Source of the DNA: Numida meleagris
Taxonomy: Eukaryota; Chordata; Aves; Galliformes; Numididae
Length of the DNA stretch: 64,000 bases
Reading direction: 5' to 3'
NCBI RefSeq assembly: GCF_002078875.1
Contig: NC_034411.1
Location: 7,448,271 to 7,512,270, forward strand
Shown one piece after another: positions 1 to 13,161 of the stretch; within the stretch, counting starts at the first letter, position 1; the number at the start of each line of letters is the position of its first letter. A program made the translations under genes and the position numbers. The notes beneath the pieces are model-generated. The model was not told the DNA's origin. It did no database searches and saw only the letters and a list, made by a program, of their open reading frames with translations.

Positions 1-3000
1 GCATCGCAGCTCTTAAAGAAGTGGGCCTGGAAATGTCAGAGGGAGCCCCCTTTCATGTAGAAGATGAAAGCCACGCTGTGCTGGCTGAATTCCAGCATCT
101 ATCCTTGTGTGTTCGAGCAGATGATGGAGGTTTTCTCGTGATGGCTCCCAAACCGGGTGCTCTTTCACAGCCGATAAAGCTAAGTCGATGTGCCTTCGTT
201 TTGCTGTGGGCTCAGCCTGTACAAAGGGGTTACAGTAAACTGTTAATTAGTGGCTGCCTGAGTGCATGTGTGAGCCCTCGCTTTGCCCATCTGTACAATG
301 AGGGCACGAGAGGGGTCCCTTCCTTTTTGACCCTTTTGTCTAGACTGGCATGGCTGCAAGAGATTGTTACCACATGGCTGCACATTGTCTACTGGGATGG
401 GGACCCTGGTCCCGGCGGTAAATAACAGCCTTCAACAGCTACTCTCACGTTAATAAAATACGACCGGCAGAGGGATCTGAGTCATCTATCAAATAACCCA
501 CAGCTCCACCCGCATGCAGCTCCTCCATATGAATCCTGAGGTTAATTAAAAGAGTCTAAGGAATGGTGGGCTCAGGGTGACTTTGGTTGAGCGCTGAAGA
601 TTGATGTATCCTCACAAGCTCTTGTGCTGTTCCTCCGGGCTGGGCTTTTGCGTGGTTCCTGGCCAGCCTCTGAAAGGCCGGGGCTAGGTTCCTAGCCGTG
701 TTGTACAAGCTGTGCCAAACTGCAGGTTTAAATATTCATTGCATTCTTCACATGCCAAATCATCTAAGTTGGAAAGCAGGAGCCTAAGATTTTGCAAAGC
801 TGCTTTTGCACGTAAAGACCATTAAAAATTCATCAGAACAAGGAAAAAACAACAACATTGCCAGTAGTAGAGAACTTTATGTTGACTTGGCTAATGCTGT
901 GTGGGGCTAAGTTGGATCTAACCCGCATTAATCCACTTAAATGGAAGGGTGAGCCTGATCCAGTAAAAGCAATAAATCCTCTTTAGAGCTGACCAGACTA
1001 TAGGAGATGGGGGCTGAATTGCAAACAGTTGGCAGGAGGTAACTGGATGGAGCCTGAATTTCCAATGTGCCAGGTAATTTAACCCATGGCATCCCTCTTC
1101 CCCCATTGCTCAGGACCGGATCCCAGTGCTCTCGCCCCCAGAGGGATAGTGATAGACTGTGGGGCAGGCAAGCTCCAGGCTGATGCAGAGCTGGAAAGCT
1201 CCGAGCAGCTGTCCGGCATTGCAGGGAGTGGGTAGCAGGGTTAGCTCAGGCAGCTCAAGAAACAGGGGTGCGATGCTGGGAGGAGAGATGGAGCTTACGT
1301 GAGCTCCTGCCTTGCCTTGGAGGCAGCATGCAGATACCAGGAGAGCCAGGTACTGTCTTGCTCTGGGTGAGGGTCTAACTGTGTCCATGTCTACAGCTGA
1401 ACCGGCTCAGGAGCAAGTGGACCTGCGTGCCTGGGAAGTGGCTGCTGCTACCAGAGAGCGATTTTCTCAAGGCTGACCCAAGGCATGGAACTGACTCCAG
1501 ACGGGGTGAAGATCTCCATTTCCTTATTCCTCTGAAAAGCAGGGCCTGAATTTAAAAGGCTGCTTAACACTTTGAAGCCACCCACAGTTCTGTCTTTGCC
1601 TCCCACACAAACTCCAAGGAACTGACTCATTCCCACCGTATTTTCAGCTGCGCGTAGATCCTGCTCTCAGCCAGGAAGATCCCCATGCAGCCAAGCGAAT
1701 GAAGTGCACATTGTGACTTCAGTTAGCTGGGCTTGAAAGGGTTTCTCTACGCCGACTAACAGTCAACAGTGTCTGAAGGCATCTGGCCCGCTCTAAAGTA
1801 GAGTAGGAACCATATTCTTTGGTTAGCTGTGTAATTTATGCCTTGTCTGCTGCTCCCTGCTCATGATGCTTCCTTATGTTGACTGTTAAATAGCTGTCTG
1901 TGAAAATAAGTGATGCTGTCATCTGCTGTTAAATGGAAAGAAGTCTGCTCTATGAGCATGCACTCACCTCTCTTCTCCCCCTCTCTGTGGCAAACATGTT
2001 GCCTCTCTCTCTGTGGGGATTCTGCTTTGGGTTTTGCAGTGCTTTAAGAACGTGAGCAACACGCACAGCTCTCGGTGGTTCCTAACTCCGAAAAAGCAGC
2101 AAGCCTTTCTTGCAAGGGGAGACACTGTGCTGTTCCCCTGCCAACCTGGTGAGCTGAAAAGCTCTTTCCAATTTGGATGGAAGTCCTGACGTCCCTGGAG
2201 TTCTAGCCCGCTAATTCTCTCGGTGCTGGGGAAAACAACTCACTTCTTGCTGACATCACGCTGTCCTCCCGCTATGTCTTCTCCACTGTGAGTCTTTACA
2301 GCTTCGTGCTATGCCTGAACAATTACACCCACATTTTGGCCGGGAAACAGAGACAAACGAAGGCAGCTAGAAGTAGGACATGGGAGACCTGCCTTCCATT
2401 TTCCTGTTCTTCTCACCAGGCTCATTTCTGCTCTTTCTCCCTGCTTGGTAGCAGATCTCTAGCAAACACCCGGTGGGTTGCTGCCTTGCACCTTTTCCCT
2501 GCTTCTCTGTAGAAATCTCCCTGGGCTATTTGGACTCTGGACCACTTCTGCATGCCATGACACCACAACACTCTCTTTGCAGACTAATCTTTGAGCACAG
2601 TCCTGTTCAGTATGTTGTTATAGAAGATGGGGAGCGTAAACACCCTCTCTGATGCAAAGGAGGTAGCAACAGACTCAGAGAAGAAGGAGGAGATGTGAAA
2701 AGGTACACACTATTTTCAGCATGCTGCATTTGCCTTCCTTCACACAACTTGCCAAGTGTTTGCCGAGTGTTTGCCCCCCCTCTGCAAAAATCTGGGGCAA
2801 AAGCCTGGCTCCTGTCTGCACTATTAGTTGTCCGGTCAGGACAGGTCAGGAATTTACCTCTGTCACCACCTGGGAACAGAGCTATGTGAAATCCTGCTTC
2901 TCCATCCCATTGGCACCGAGCTGGCTTCCGTCAACTGCAGGGAGATGCTGGGAGCACAGAGCCCTGACCCACTCACAGTGGCTGCCATGAGCTGGGACAT

Positions 3001-4147
3001 GAATATAACAGCAGAGATAAAGGAGAGGCTGGGCTGAAAGCAACAGCTGTTTCCTATGACCTCCTGAGTAAATTCAGGCTCCTCTTGTAGAGCGGCTGTG
3101 CTTTTGTCCTTATGCAAAGGAAGGAGCTGTAGTGAGAGTGTCTTTCTGGTACAGCAGGGTGGGATTTGTTTACCATGAAACATGAGGGAGCAGCTCAAAA
3201 GGGTTTAAGAAAGAAAAACATCTCTTTTAAAGTGTATTTATTTCAGGTAGTTCCAAAGCTTCTAGTTCTGTTATCTTGCTCCAGCTGTGACTCCAGGAGC
3301 AGAATTACATCCTAGGCTTGCATGTGTCAATGAGGTCAATGAGACATGACAAAGAGCAAAGTCCTTGGCCCCAGATAGCCTTTTGCTGGCTACAGATGAG
3401 CTCTACTGTAGATCACTTCAGAAGCCTGATGTAACGTTACATAAGGCATTTGGATTTTAAGCACCTATTTCAGTAGAGGGAGCAATCACGTTTCTGTGTA
3501 ATTAAGCAAAAGAGCCTGAGAGAAACTGTTGATATAATGGCTTTCTAAAGCCAGGCTTGAGGGAATGGCTCCGCTCTATATCTGTGAAGCTGAGAGGAGA
3601 GCTTGGTGAGGAGAGATGGATTTTCCTGGTATTTCCCTTGTGTTAGCTGATTCTGTTTGTGTGGAAATCAAGTGCTCTTCTTCTATACAGAGGCAGAGCC
3701 CTTGGGTATCTCCACAGCAAGAGGAAATTCTAACATCATGATCTGGGAACCAGATAAGTGCAACCTGTCTTGATGCGACAGCATCCCTTTCAGTTACCAG
3801 GTTACAGTGTCTGAAAACCCTTTGCCAACTCTCTTCACCCAGGTAATCTCTTAATTTGTTGAGGAAGAGGGTTGTTCTTGTGGGTTTTTTTCTTTTTTTC
3901 TTTTCCCAAAGGGAGGATTGTTTTGTGTTATGCTTGACAAACCCTCCTCAAGGTGATGGAACAAGGCCCCAGACTGTCTGCACAGCCTGGCCGCTTCTGT
4001 TTATGTGTGCAAAATGTGCACCTAATTTGGATTCCAGATTAGCCTGTCCCTATCCCCACCGCTTCCCAGCTGCAGGAGGGTGGCTGCAAACTGCAGCCTT
4101 TTGCTCCTGGCAGTGCTGGCATTGTCACTGCACAGACCTTCCCCACC

Positions 4148-4173
<26 letters not shown>
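4148..4173. repeat. Poly-A tract (26 A)
   Basis: Uninterrupted run of 26 adenines in non-coding sequence. No recognisable retroposon body precedes it on the plus strand, and birds rarely carry poly-A-tailed SINEs, so it is best described as a simple homopolymer. Confidence 0.9.
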
Positions 4174-4178
<5 letters not shown>

Positions 4179-7100
4179 AGTCCCATCTTTAATTATTTGT
4201 ATTTCTTTTGAAGGAGGTTGTATCTGTTGTACCATTTGAATTAGCAGACCCTGGTGCCTCTGCCTTGCCGAGGCAAGGCCCTCAGCCCCAGCTGCAATGC
4301 AATCTAGCACAGCTGGGCCTGCTGGGCAGCACTTCGGTGGGGCAGGCACAGCTGCACTGAGTTTGGGGCTTTTTGGGGGTGGCTGTGGGGTACTTGTGCA
4401 GCCAGCACATGGAGTATGTTGGGAGAACAAGTCACTTTGGTACTGTTTCCTTGCTGAATGTGGTGGTGAGTGATGCACTGGAGCCTTCATATTGCATTTA
4501 CTGCATTGAGGTTGTCTGTATCTTTGTTTTCTTTTCTTTTTTTTTTTTGATAGGGGAGAGGGGAAGAAAAATCCACTGGAAAGTGAAATCCAAGGGTAAC
4601 CAAGCCTTAAACATTTTGCAATTTGTATGCTTAAAATGACTGCTACATTGCTTTAGAACAAACTTAAACATATAGAAATAAGAACCTGCTAAGTTTCTAA
4701 TGATGTTTTAGAATGGGGTTGATAGGTTTTTTAAGGTTTAATATTAGCTGGAACTCAAATAGATCCCTTCAGCATTTCCTTTTGTATTTCTCATTTCTAT
4801 TTTTCACCAAGTCTTGCCCATCTCTGCTTTGCTGAGGCTTTTTTTTTTTTTGTTTATCCTACACGATTTCCTTCCTTCCTTCAAGTCCAGACCCCTTTGC
4901 TCCCCTGGGGCTTCCTATGATAGCTAGGCACTAATCATGTATTTCTGCCCCAGAAGCACAGATAGAGGTTTCCTCCCCCTGCTTCCAGTCAAAGGAGGAT
5001 GTAAGGCATAATGGTAATCTTAAACAACACTGCTATTCATTGTTTGGGAGATCTGGGAAATATCCTTGAATTCAGCTTGCTAAATTAGCTGCTTCTTGAG
5101 TAACCCACAGCTGCTGCGTATCTGTCCCATTACATTTTACAAAAATGCAGCAGTTCTCACTACATACAATATTCTCTCGACATATGGACCTTCCATTAGT
5201 TTATGTCTCTGTGTCACTCCGTTGCCATGAATGTATACACAGAAACATTTTCTTTTGTACTTAAAAAAAAAAAAAAATCAAACCCAACAATTCTTGAGAA
5301 CAGATTAAAGACAGGCACTCGCAATTATTCAGATGGAGGAAAGATGTTGCAGTGCCTCAGAATACAGCCTCTGTCGGGAGCCAATACTTAGATTAAAATG
5401 TTGCTTCTGGCAGTAAAAGTGCAACTACTCGTGGTTTCCAGGCTTCGTCCTGCACATGGATATATCCCCCTTGAAGTTGGCAGGCATCTTCTTGTGCATG
5501 CAGATACTGGAAGGCAGATGGACCAGCAGTGTAAGGTGATGCACAACCATCTATCTGAGGTGCCTGAGGAGGCAGCAGTGTGATTTCTGGATTTGGTCTT
5601 GTGTCTTTTCTCCTTCCCTGTGGTTCAGAAAAGAATTTGGTCTGAAGGAAAATGGATTTCTGGTATTAGTGGATTTACACTCCCTACCCTTTAACAACTT
5701 CTCCGGCACGAGAACTTGATCAAACCTTGGGGAGGAAGGCTTTCCTCTCTCCTCCCTCTTGTGTACTTTTCTTGGCTTTGCTTTTCCAAGTGGAGTTGTA
5801 TCCTTGAGGACAACCCAGACCTCCATCTGTGCTTTGCTCCCCATCAAACAGCTGCTTCCAGGGAGGTGTAAGGCACGATACACCTCCATTACTTTTAAAT
5901 AAAAACGCAATGCTGGGACAAGCAAAATAAAGTTTTCCTTAGCTCCCTGGAGCACTGCTGGACACCCTTCCCCTGCCCAGGGCTTATTTCATTTCCTTCA
6001 GCAATCTGGCCAGGGGCAAGCAATAGCTCTGCTCTGTAAGCAGTCAGAAAGTGCTCCGTGGCTGCAGGCTGATTGCTGTCACCTCTCACAGACCAGGGGA
6101 GAGCACCCCACAGCCTCTGAAGAGCACCTTCAGGCTGTGCTTGAGCACCTGCTCACCAGCGAGGGCCAGCAGATATGTTTGTGGCAGCAGTCTTGACTCT
6201 GTGACCATGATCAGTGGGCCAGAACCACGTGGCTCATTGCTGTCCTTCTACCTACCACGAGCTCTCTGCTTTCCATCACTCCCTCTCTCTGCCTTATTTT
6301 TCTTTTCCTGAGTTGCATTTTCCGTACTCCACTGTCTCTTGCCATGGGCTACGGACTTGCTGCTTTAAGTGTGGGACTCTAGATTCGTCTCATTCTCCAG
6401 GATGCTGCTGGGCTTGATCTTGCCTGCTTCAGGGATGTGATTTCAGGGCTTCCAAGTAACATTCAAAATGAAAAATAAGTAATGAACTCTGCTCTGATGC
6501 TGGCTCCTCTTTCCTCCTTTTAGAACTGAACTACAAACATACTTTCTCAAACCTCAGAAAAGATAACCACCTGTCTGCAGGTTTGGCCTGCGTTACTCCT
6601 GCATCTGAGCCTCCTGCAAGGTAAGCTCATGGCCAACACGTGCCCTGTGCTGCAGGAGGGGAGGGCGACCACTGCTCACCTGCAGGAGCTGCAGAGCTGC
6701 TGGGGGCCTGCATCTGTGCAAGGACGTGCAGTTGGGGAGCTGCCTGCACTGGGAGCTGCTTTGTGCTGGTGTATGTGGGATGGGGTGCAGGGGACCTCCA
6801 AGAACTGCCCAGCTGTGTGCAAACTCAGCAGATGGGAGAGGCTGAGGATGCTGCTGTGGCCTCTGGAAGTCCCAGAGGTGCTTAATCCTGTGCAATGAGG
6901 GGGTGTCTCCTTCCCTTAGGATGAGAGAGCCTTCTCACAGAACAGGGGAAGGGGGGTTGGATTTCTTTTTGTTAGCCTCTAAATTATTTGTCCGGAGCCC
7001 AGAAGTGTCTCTTCCTGGAGTCATTTAGGCCCATTCCTTTAGAAGTCATCTATGATTGTGTTGGTATTTGTGCATAAATGAATATTAATGGTGAATGTGA

Positions 7101-7413
7101 TCTTACTACTGGACCCGTTTCCTCCTGCAGCTGTTTTTGTGTGAGACCTGATCCCCAAACATGTTGTGTGCACATCTTGCAGCCTGCCTCTGCAGGCGAG
7201 CTCGATGGGGAGCGCGTTGCCTTGCTGGTGAGGCCTGTTGTGGTTTCGGCACGGACAGAGCACATAGCTGCCCAGTGCTGTCAGGGTCTCAGCAGCCCCA
7301 CGTTTGCCTCACAGCAGACATTTAGGTACCCAGAGAACTTGTGCTTCAACTGGAAAAAAGCTCATGTGCCCAAGGCCTCTCGATGGAAGCGAGGCTGCAG
7401 CTGAGCAGGAGTT

Positions 7414-7431
7414 GGGGGGGGGGGGGGGGGG
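7414..7431. repeat. Poly-G run (18 G)
   Basis: Uninterrupted run of 18 guanines after the sequence GCAGGAGTT. Runs of this length can form G-quadruplexes and are prone to sequencing and replication length errors. Confidence 0.9.
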
Positions 7432-10400
7432 CTGAATGTTGAGTTTTGCTGCTTCAGCTGGCCATGAAGGCCCACCTGCAGCTCAGGGGGCAGTTACAGC
7501 TCCAGCTCTCAACCTGAGCACCAGCACCCAAAATCAAGCGTTGAAACACCTGTGTGAGGGCACTTCTCTTTTGGTATGGTTCTGTGCATTTTTACATGTA
7601 TCCTTTTGTGGATTTGTCTCAGAGAGATTGCTGGAGCTGGGCGTGGTTCTGCTGTAGAAAAAGATGGTCCCTGGGACAGCGGATTCTGAGACAAATACCA
7701 TCCCACATTGCCAACAAACGGTTCTTAATCATTAAGCGAGCATCACCTTATAGATTCTGGATAATATTTATTTAAGTAGGGAATTAATTTACTACTCCTC
7801 TTGTTTTGATGTGCAATCCTCACGACCTGCGAGCAGCCTGCAGCCGATGTGTGCTCTTGGAAACCCTTGAGCAAGTAGCTCTGGCCTTCAGAGTGCTGTT
7901 TGCAGAGTGCTTTTGGTGGGGGGAGGCCTAACTCAGGGTGCGCTGCAGGCAGCAGAAAGGTTCCCACTGCCTGAAATTAGTCCCAAATTATTTGCCTGGC
8001 TCTTGGTTTAAATCACACGATCCAATTACAACTTAATCCCATCAATATGAAATAAATGTTCCCACCTTTGGTAATTTTCTCTGTGTGGAAAGCTGCTCTG
8101 CAGCACACAGCCTCGCGCCTGTCAGTGAGTCTGTATGTTGTGTTCCTGCTGCACAAGGGGAAGGGGAGCAGAGGAGGATGGCTGGTGAAACACACAGCTT
8201 GAAAACCCTTCTTTTGGCCCAAAGTGGGAGCGCTCTATAGGGATACTGTCACGGATCCAAGCAGGCTGGGGTTAAACAGTTTCCTCAGCTTTTCTCCCTA
8301 AATCAATTTGAATATTCTTGGCAAGCTCTGTTACTATGCATGGTGGGCAGCTGTGATTCAAGCTGGGATTTTTTTTTCCCCTTTCTACTGTCCCAGTCTT
8401 CCTGTCTTGTGCAGATGTGATCCTTTCTCTCTGTCTGCCTAACAGCTAATTATTTTACCAGACCAGCCAATAGTCTGAAGAAAACAGACCATGCATATTC
8501 TTGAAAGCAACAACTGTGCTACAGTGTCGGGGGGATGGGGGAGGAAAAAAAAAAAAAAGAGCCACTTCCTTCTGACCCAATCCTTAAGCAAACCTCCAAA
8601 AATAGCAAGCACGCTGATTTATAAGGGACCCATCTACCTCCTGAGTTAGTTACCCACCTTTTACAGCAGAAATGTACTTTGTGTATTTGGGGAAGGTTGG
8701 AGAAAGCCAGCCTGAGTGTACGAGTCACCTCGCGAAGAGCTCTAATCACCAGCAACCCGGGAATGTGTGCACCCACGTTACTGCGAGAATGTGGACAGCG
8801 CGTCAGCTGCTCCCCAGAAACTGATGGGGTCACTGTGCTCGCTGAAACTTCATCCCCACTCACTCACAGGCAGTTAGGCCTTTCTGATTAAAATAATTAG
8901 CCTCTGAGCCTGGAAAGGGCAGTACCTCACATTCTGCTTTTTGTGTTTGCTGCTGTTTGCTTTTTTCATTGTAGGAGCTTTTCTGGTGGGGTGGACGTCT
9001 GGGACTTGCACCCCACTGCAAAGCTGACTGCTCTGTAACAGTCTGCCGCATCCCAGGTGTAAGCTGTTGAGCTATCAGGAGCACCACAATCACACAGTTG
9101 TGTTTTATGGCCCACAGCCTGCTTTGAGAATGCCTACTGGTTTTGCTGGTGCAAGCAAGCGGAGGAATAGTTTGTTCCCACACCCCACAGCAGCCATGGC
9201 TTGCTGCTGCAACACAAGGAGAGGTGTGCTGTCCTGCTGAGCATAACCCCAGGAGGAGACTTGTCTGCAACAGCAAGGAACAGCAGGTCAGTGGTGCATC
9301 TCTCGTGCCTGGGGATGTTGGTTTAAGCTGTGAGCGGTTGGTGATTTCACAAGTAAAGCAATAGTGTACATGTCCCAAGTGGAAGGATGAAGGCCCCAAA
9401 GGGAAGCACAGTGTGAGGTGGAAGCTGGTCAGTACTGTTTGGAAAGTGAAATTAGAGGCTAGGGTGCTAAATGCTGCCTCGTACAGGTTGAGGTCTTTAC
9501 AGAGGTCCTACCTTCTGGTACAAAAGCTGCAGGACCTGAAACCGTACAGAAAATTCCACTGCTTTTTGGACAGGCAGCTCTTTTCCCAGGTGATAACAGC
9601 AAGCCCCAACACGGAGTAAAAACCAAGGCCTTCTCCCACCGTGTTCCATCCACATCAAAGGATTAAGTGCTCTAGATAGACTCTGTTTAAAATTCTGCAC
9701 AAGCAAATCCTCAGTTGTAAATGATCTTCCGTATTGCACTGAAGGTAAGCAAGGTTCAGCATCAGCTGTTTTCATGGGTAAGCTGGGTCAGTGAATCAGT
9801 GAATGCTCCTTACTGCTGAGCTGCATCTCTAAAGCTGTTTTTGAGTAAGCAGTCTACTCCTAAAATCAAGTTCCTTGCCTCTACAACCCCCTGCAGCATT
9901 AAGAGGATCGGTACGCAGGGTGCTAGATCCCTACCAGACTGCCTCATTCACTTCCAAAGTAACATGAGCAGTGGAGCAAGAGCCAAAAAAACAAATATTC
10001 CTCACTTCTTTCTTACTTTTTTAAAAGTGGTAACGATTTAATTAGTTTTTCACCCTCCAGGGCTGTTAAGTTCTTGTATAATTAGATAATGGGCAATGAT
10101 CATACAACATTTTGTTCTCACATGGTACGCAGGTTCCATCACTGACAATATTTCACAGGTTATTCCAGTTATAGCTCCAGGCTATTACCCAGTAATGCTA
10201 TGGGAAGCACCAGCCCCTCCACCCCCTTTTACAAGACTTTCTTAACAGGGAACTATCTACCAGCATTACAGGTGCTTGCATAAATCCCCCTGGCTTTTAT
10301 CAGACTTGCCACAGGGTAGTTTGAAGTAGTGTTGATATACATACACTACAATGGGAAAACACAAAAATGGAATATTTCAAGGAGGGTGAGAGGCTGGGCA

Positions 10401-12351
10401 TTTCCCAAAATATCGCTTCTTGTGTCTTTAATGCTACCCCTTGTCCTTTGTGCTTTGACAGGAAAGCCAACATCAAGTATACACTGAGCGCTTCAGAATG
10501 GGATTGTTATTGGACAGCAGCGAAGTTAAGATTTGGAACAGCCCACAGAAGGGCTGCTCTGCTAGGGAAAGTGCCTGATGCAAGTCAGGACTTACAGCAT
10601 GTACTTGTGTTGAGGTCAGCAGCTGTCAATTAATTAATTCATTAAAATACTTGGAGAGATTTAAAATGGGCACACAGTGAAAACATGCATGCAGGAGGAG
10701 GATCCTGAAACCACTTAAGCTTCAGGGCAAACAAAAACCAGATGGGAGATGGGTGTGGTGATGAAAAGGTGTAGGCAAGGGGCCCATATCTATCATTATT
10801 CCTGCAGCTACAATTTAATTACCATTCCTCGGCTTTGCGGAGAGAATTTCTTTTTTTTTTTTTTTAAGTTATGGGAAGGAGCACAAGTTCTGCAGTTGGA
10901 AGATGCCCCTCAGCATCAACCTAAATCTGTTAAAGATGCATAATATGCTTTATTCATCACCTAGAATAGAAAACGTTTCCCTCAACTTGAGCGTTAAGGA
11001 ACTGCTTTCAAAAAACCTTAAAACGAAGCAGCAGAGTCCTGCGCTTCCTCTCCTCCCTGAGCATCTCCTCCTTGCACCAGCAGCACCAAGGCAGAACTCT
11101 GCACGTGGCACATGGAAGGCAAGGGGCCCTGCTCCAGCTGTTGGGGATATGCAGATGTGCACTGCAACCTTGGTTTGTGCAGTTAGCTGGGACAACAGGA
11201 GGCAACAGCAGGTTACAGGAAGGTAAGCTACCTGCCTGGGGGATGTTATTTAAAGCTCATCTTAATACTGTAATGCAGCAGAGGCAAGAGGCTACGCTAG
11301 CACCTACTCAAAAAAGTAGTATTTTTTTTTTCTTGTGGTCCACGATGGCAAAGTGACAATGACTTATCCCAACAGGAGAACACACAAACTTATTAAAAAA
11401 AAAAAAAAAATATTTCTGCATGTGGCAGAAACAAAGCAAGTTTTCAGTTCAGGTTTTAACACTTGCTGAAAAGATTGGAAGCTTTTTTTTTTTCTTACCC
11501 ATTCTCCCAGTTGCTAAGAACACAGAAAGAGAGTGATTTGGATTAAAATAAAGAGAAAACCAACCTTAATTTTTCACAGTATTGAAACAGCTAATGAAGC
11601 TCGTTTGTGGCAAACAGATGAAGTATCTGCAGGGAGGAATTAACTATTGAAAAAGTTGACGAGCGAACACTGACTGAGCTTTCCCACAAAAGCCACGTCA
11701 GGAAAACCAAGCTAAAGCAGGGAGAGGGGGGAGCATGAATTATCACTGCACAGAGGCAAAGCCTGGCTTCCCCCCCGTAGGAATACAGTGATGAAACCAA
11801 AATTGTAGGGGGGAACATTTTTTTTTCCCCTCTCTATTGAAATCCTGTCTCCAACCACCTGTATCTAAGATGGCACATGGTTGGCCTAGCCCTTGGGACA
11901 GATTTACCCAGAGCCAAACTACACTCTGGTTTATTGTACAAAAACCAAAGCCATTGTCTGCTGGAGACATAATGCCTGGGGAATATCCATAGAACAGCAC
12001 GTACAATGTGCTAGCATGAAGAAGCTGAGTGAGCTTGCTTCAAAGCCAGATAAATACATCGCAATTTGTGGACTAGCCACCAATCCACATGGCAAGAGAG
12101 AATTAACAAGATTTCAGGTGCAAGAGCTGCTTCAAACCAGTGCCTCTTTCTAAAAACTACGAGTTAACCCCCTCATATAGTTCTTTTATCAGTTGAGGAG
12201 TGCACATGAAATAGCATGAGGGAGCAGTGCTGTATTTTTTCCACGACAGAATGCCCTTATGTAGCTGCCACGCGTAGCCAGGGTAATGAAATCAATCAAG
12301 CATAGAGCTTGAACTAGGAAAGATTCCTCTCCAAGGCTACATACTAAGTTA

Positions 12352-12403
12352 ATATAAATATATATATATATACACACACGCACACATATATACATATATA
12401 TTA
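12352..12403. repeat. Compound TA/CA microsatellite
   Basis: Alternating TA repeats pass into CA/CG repeats and then back to TA repeats. The tract lies just beyond the proposed 3' end of ACTR2. Confidence 0.85.
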
Positions 12404-12636
12404 ATTTAAACAAACTAGGGTGGAGGGAGGGAAATCTTGGCTAGGGAATGGAGATGGGGTGCTTTCCTCACTCTGTGACAGCAATCACTAGGGAACGTGC
12501 TACTACGTCATGTCAGATTTCCTCAGCATAAGCAGCTCGTGATAGTTTCATGATTTATGTCAGAGAGAAACCTGACAAAACTGTGATTTCCCAAAGGAAA
12601 CAAAGCAAACGTAATCTACTTTGAAAAAAATCTGAT

Positions 12637-12642
12637 TTTATT
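12637..12642 (-). terminator. ACTR2: Candidate ACTR2 polyadenylation signal
   Basis: TTTATT on the plus strand reads AATAAA on the minus strand. About 35-50 bases further down the minus strand lies a T/GT-rich segment (GTTTGCTTTGTTTCC), the usual arrangement of a cleavage site and downstream element. This would put the mRNA 3' end near 12610-12620 and give a 3' UTR of about 2.9 kb. Other hexamers exist upstream on the minus strand (AATAAA at about 13271-13276, ATTAAA at 13125-13130), so shorter alternative 3' ends are possible. The choice is inference and needs transcript data. Confidence 0.5.
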
Positions 12643-13007
12643 TTTATATTGAAAAGACCTGTCAATTTAAATAGATGTTTATTTCCATTCATGGTCTCAA
12701 CCAGTGCTGCGTGTTAACATGCTGTTCAGAGCTGTATAAAAAAGCCATTTGTGTTACATAGGTTAACATCCTAGAACACTGGGGGAGGGGTTTGAAGCAG
12801 CTTAACATTAAAAATAGGATAGTCCCAAAAAACTTACAACTGATGCAGCATCTTCTAGTCTAATTTTATAGGAGCTGAAGCATATTGCAAATATAACCGA
12901 GGTTATTTGATCTTTAAAAAAAAAACAAACAAAAAAAACCCACATTTAAACCAGATTACTTTCATATAGTGCTTCAGTAGTGAAGCTGTCAGCTGGGAGA
13001 ACAAGAG

Positions 13008-13042
13008 AACACACACACACACACGTGTGCAAACACACACAC
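13008..13042. repeat. CA dinucleotide microsatellite
   Basis: Imperfect (CA)n tract interrupted by GTGTGCAA. It lies inside the inferred ACTR2 3' UTR, so in the transcript it would read as a UG-rich element. Confidence 0.85.
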
Positions 13043-13147
13043 AGAACCACACTGAGCACAACTGGAACACCCCATTCAGTATGTGGATATCGGATTCGTT
13101 CTTCTGAATTCACAATAGCTGTAATTTAATATGCTTTTTCTTTCCTT

Positions 13148-13161
13148 CCCCCCCCCCCCCC
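13148..13161. repeat. Poly-C run (14 C)
   Basis: Homopolymer of 14 cytosines following a TTTCCTT tract on the plus strand. It reads as poly-G in the inferred ACTR2 3' UTR. Confidence 0.85.

Larger units (their letters stand above)
1..12600. other. Intergenic sequence downstream of ACTR2
   Basis: I see no exon of a known protein in this stretch on either strand. The open frames (up to 179 codons) have no recognisable domain, no consistent splice-site pairing and low-complexity stretches, so I regard them as chance. The stretch contains simple repeats, listed separately. From the mammalian gene order (RAB1A, ACTR2, SPRED2), the next gene leftwards should be SPRED2 converging on ACTR2. None of its EVH1, KBD or cysteine-rich Sprouty domain coding sequence is present, so it must end before the window. 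No clear CR1 element was recognised here, although old decayed copies cannot be excluded by eye. Confidence 0.7.

Noticed and set aside
21..425. 134-codon open frame at the window start as a possible SPRED2 exon
   Set aside because: The translation has none of the EVH1, KBD or Sprouty-domain residues, no repeat of their cysteine pattern, and no supporting splice sites.
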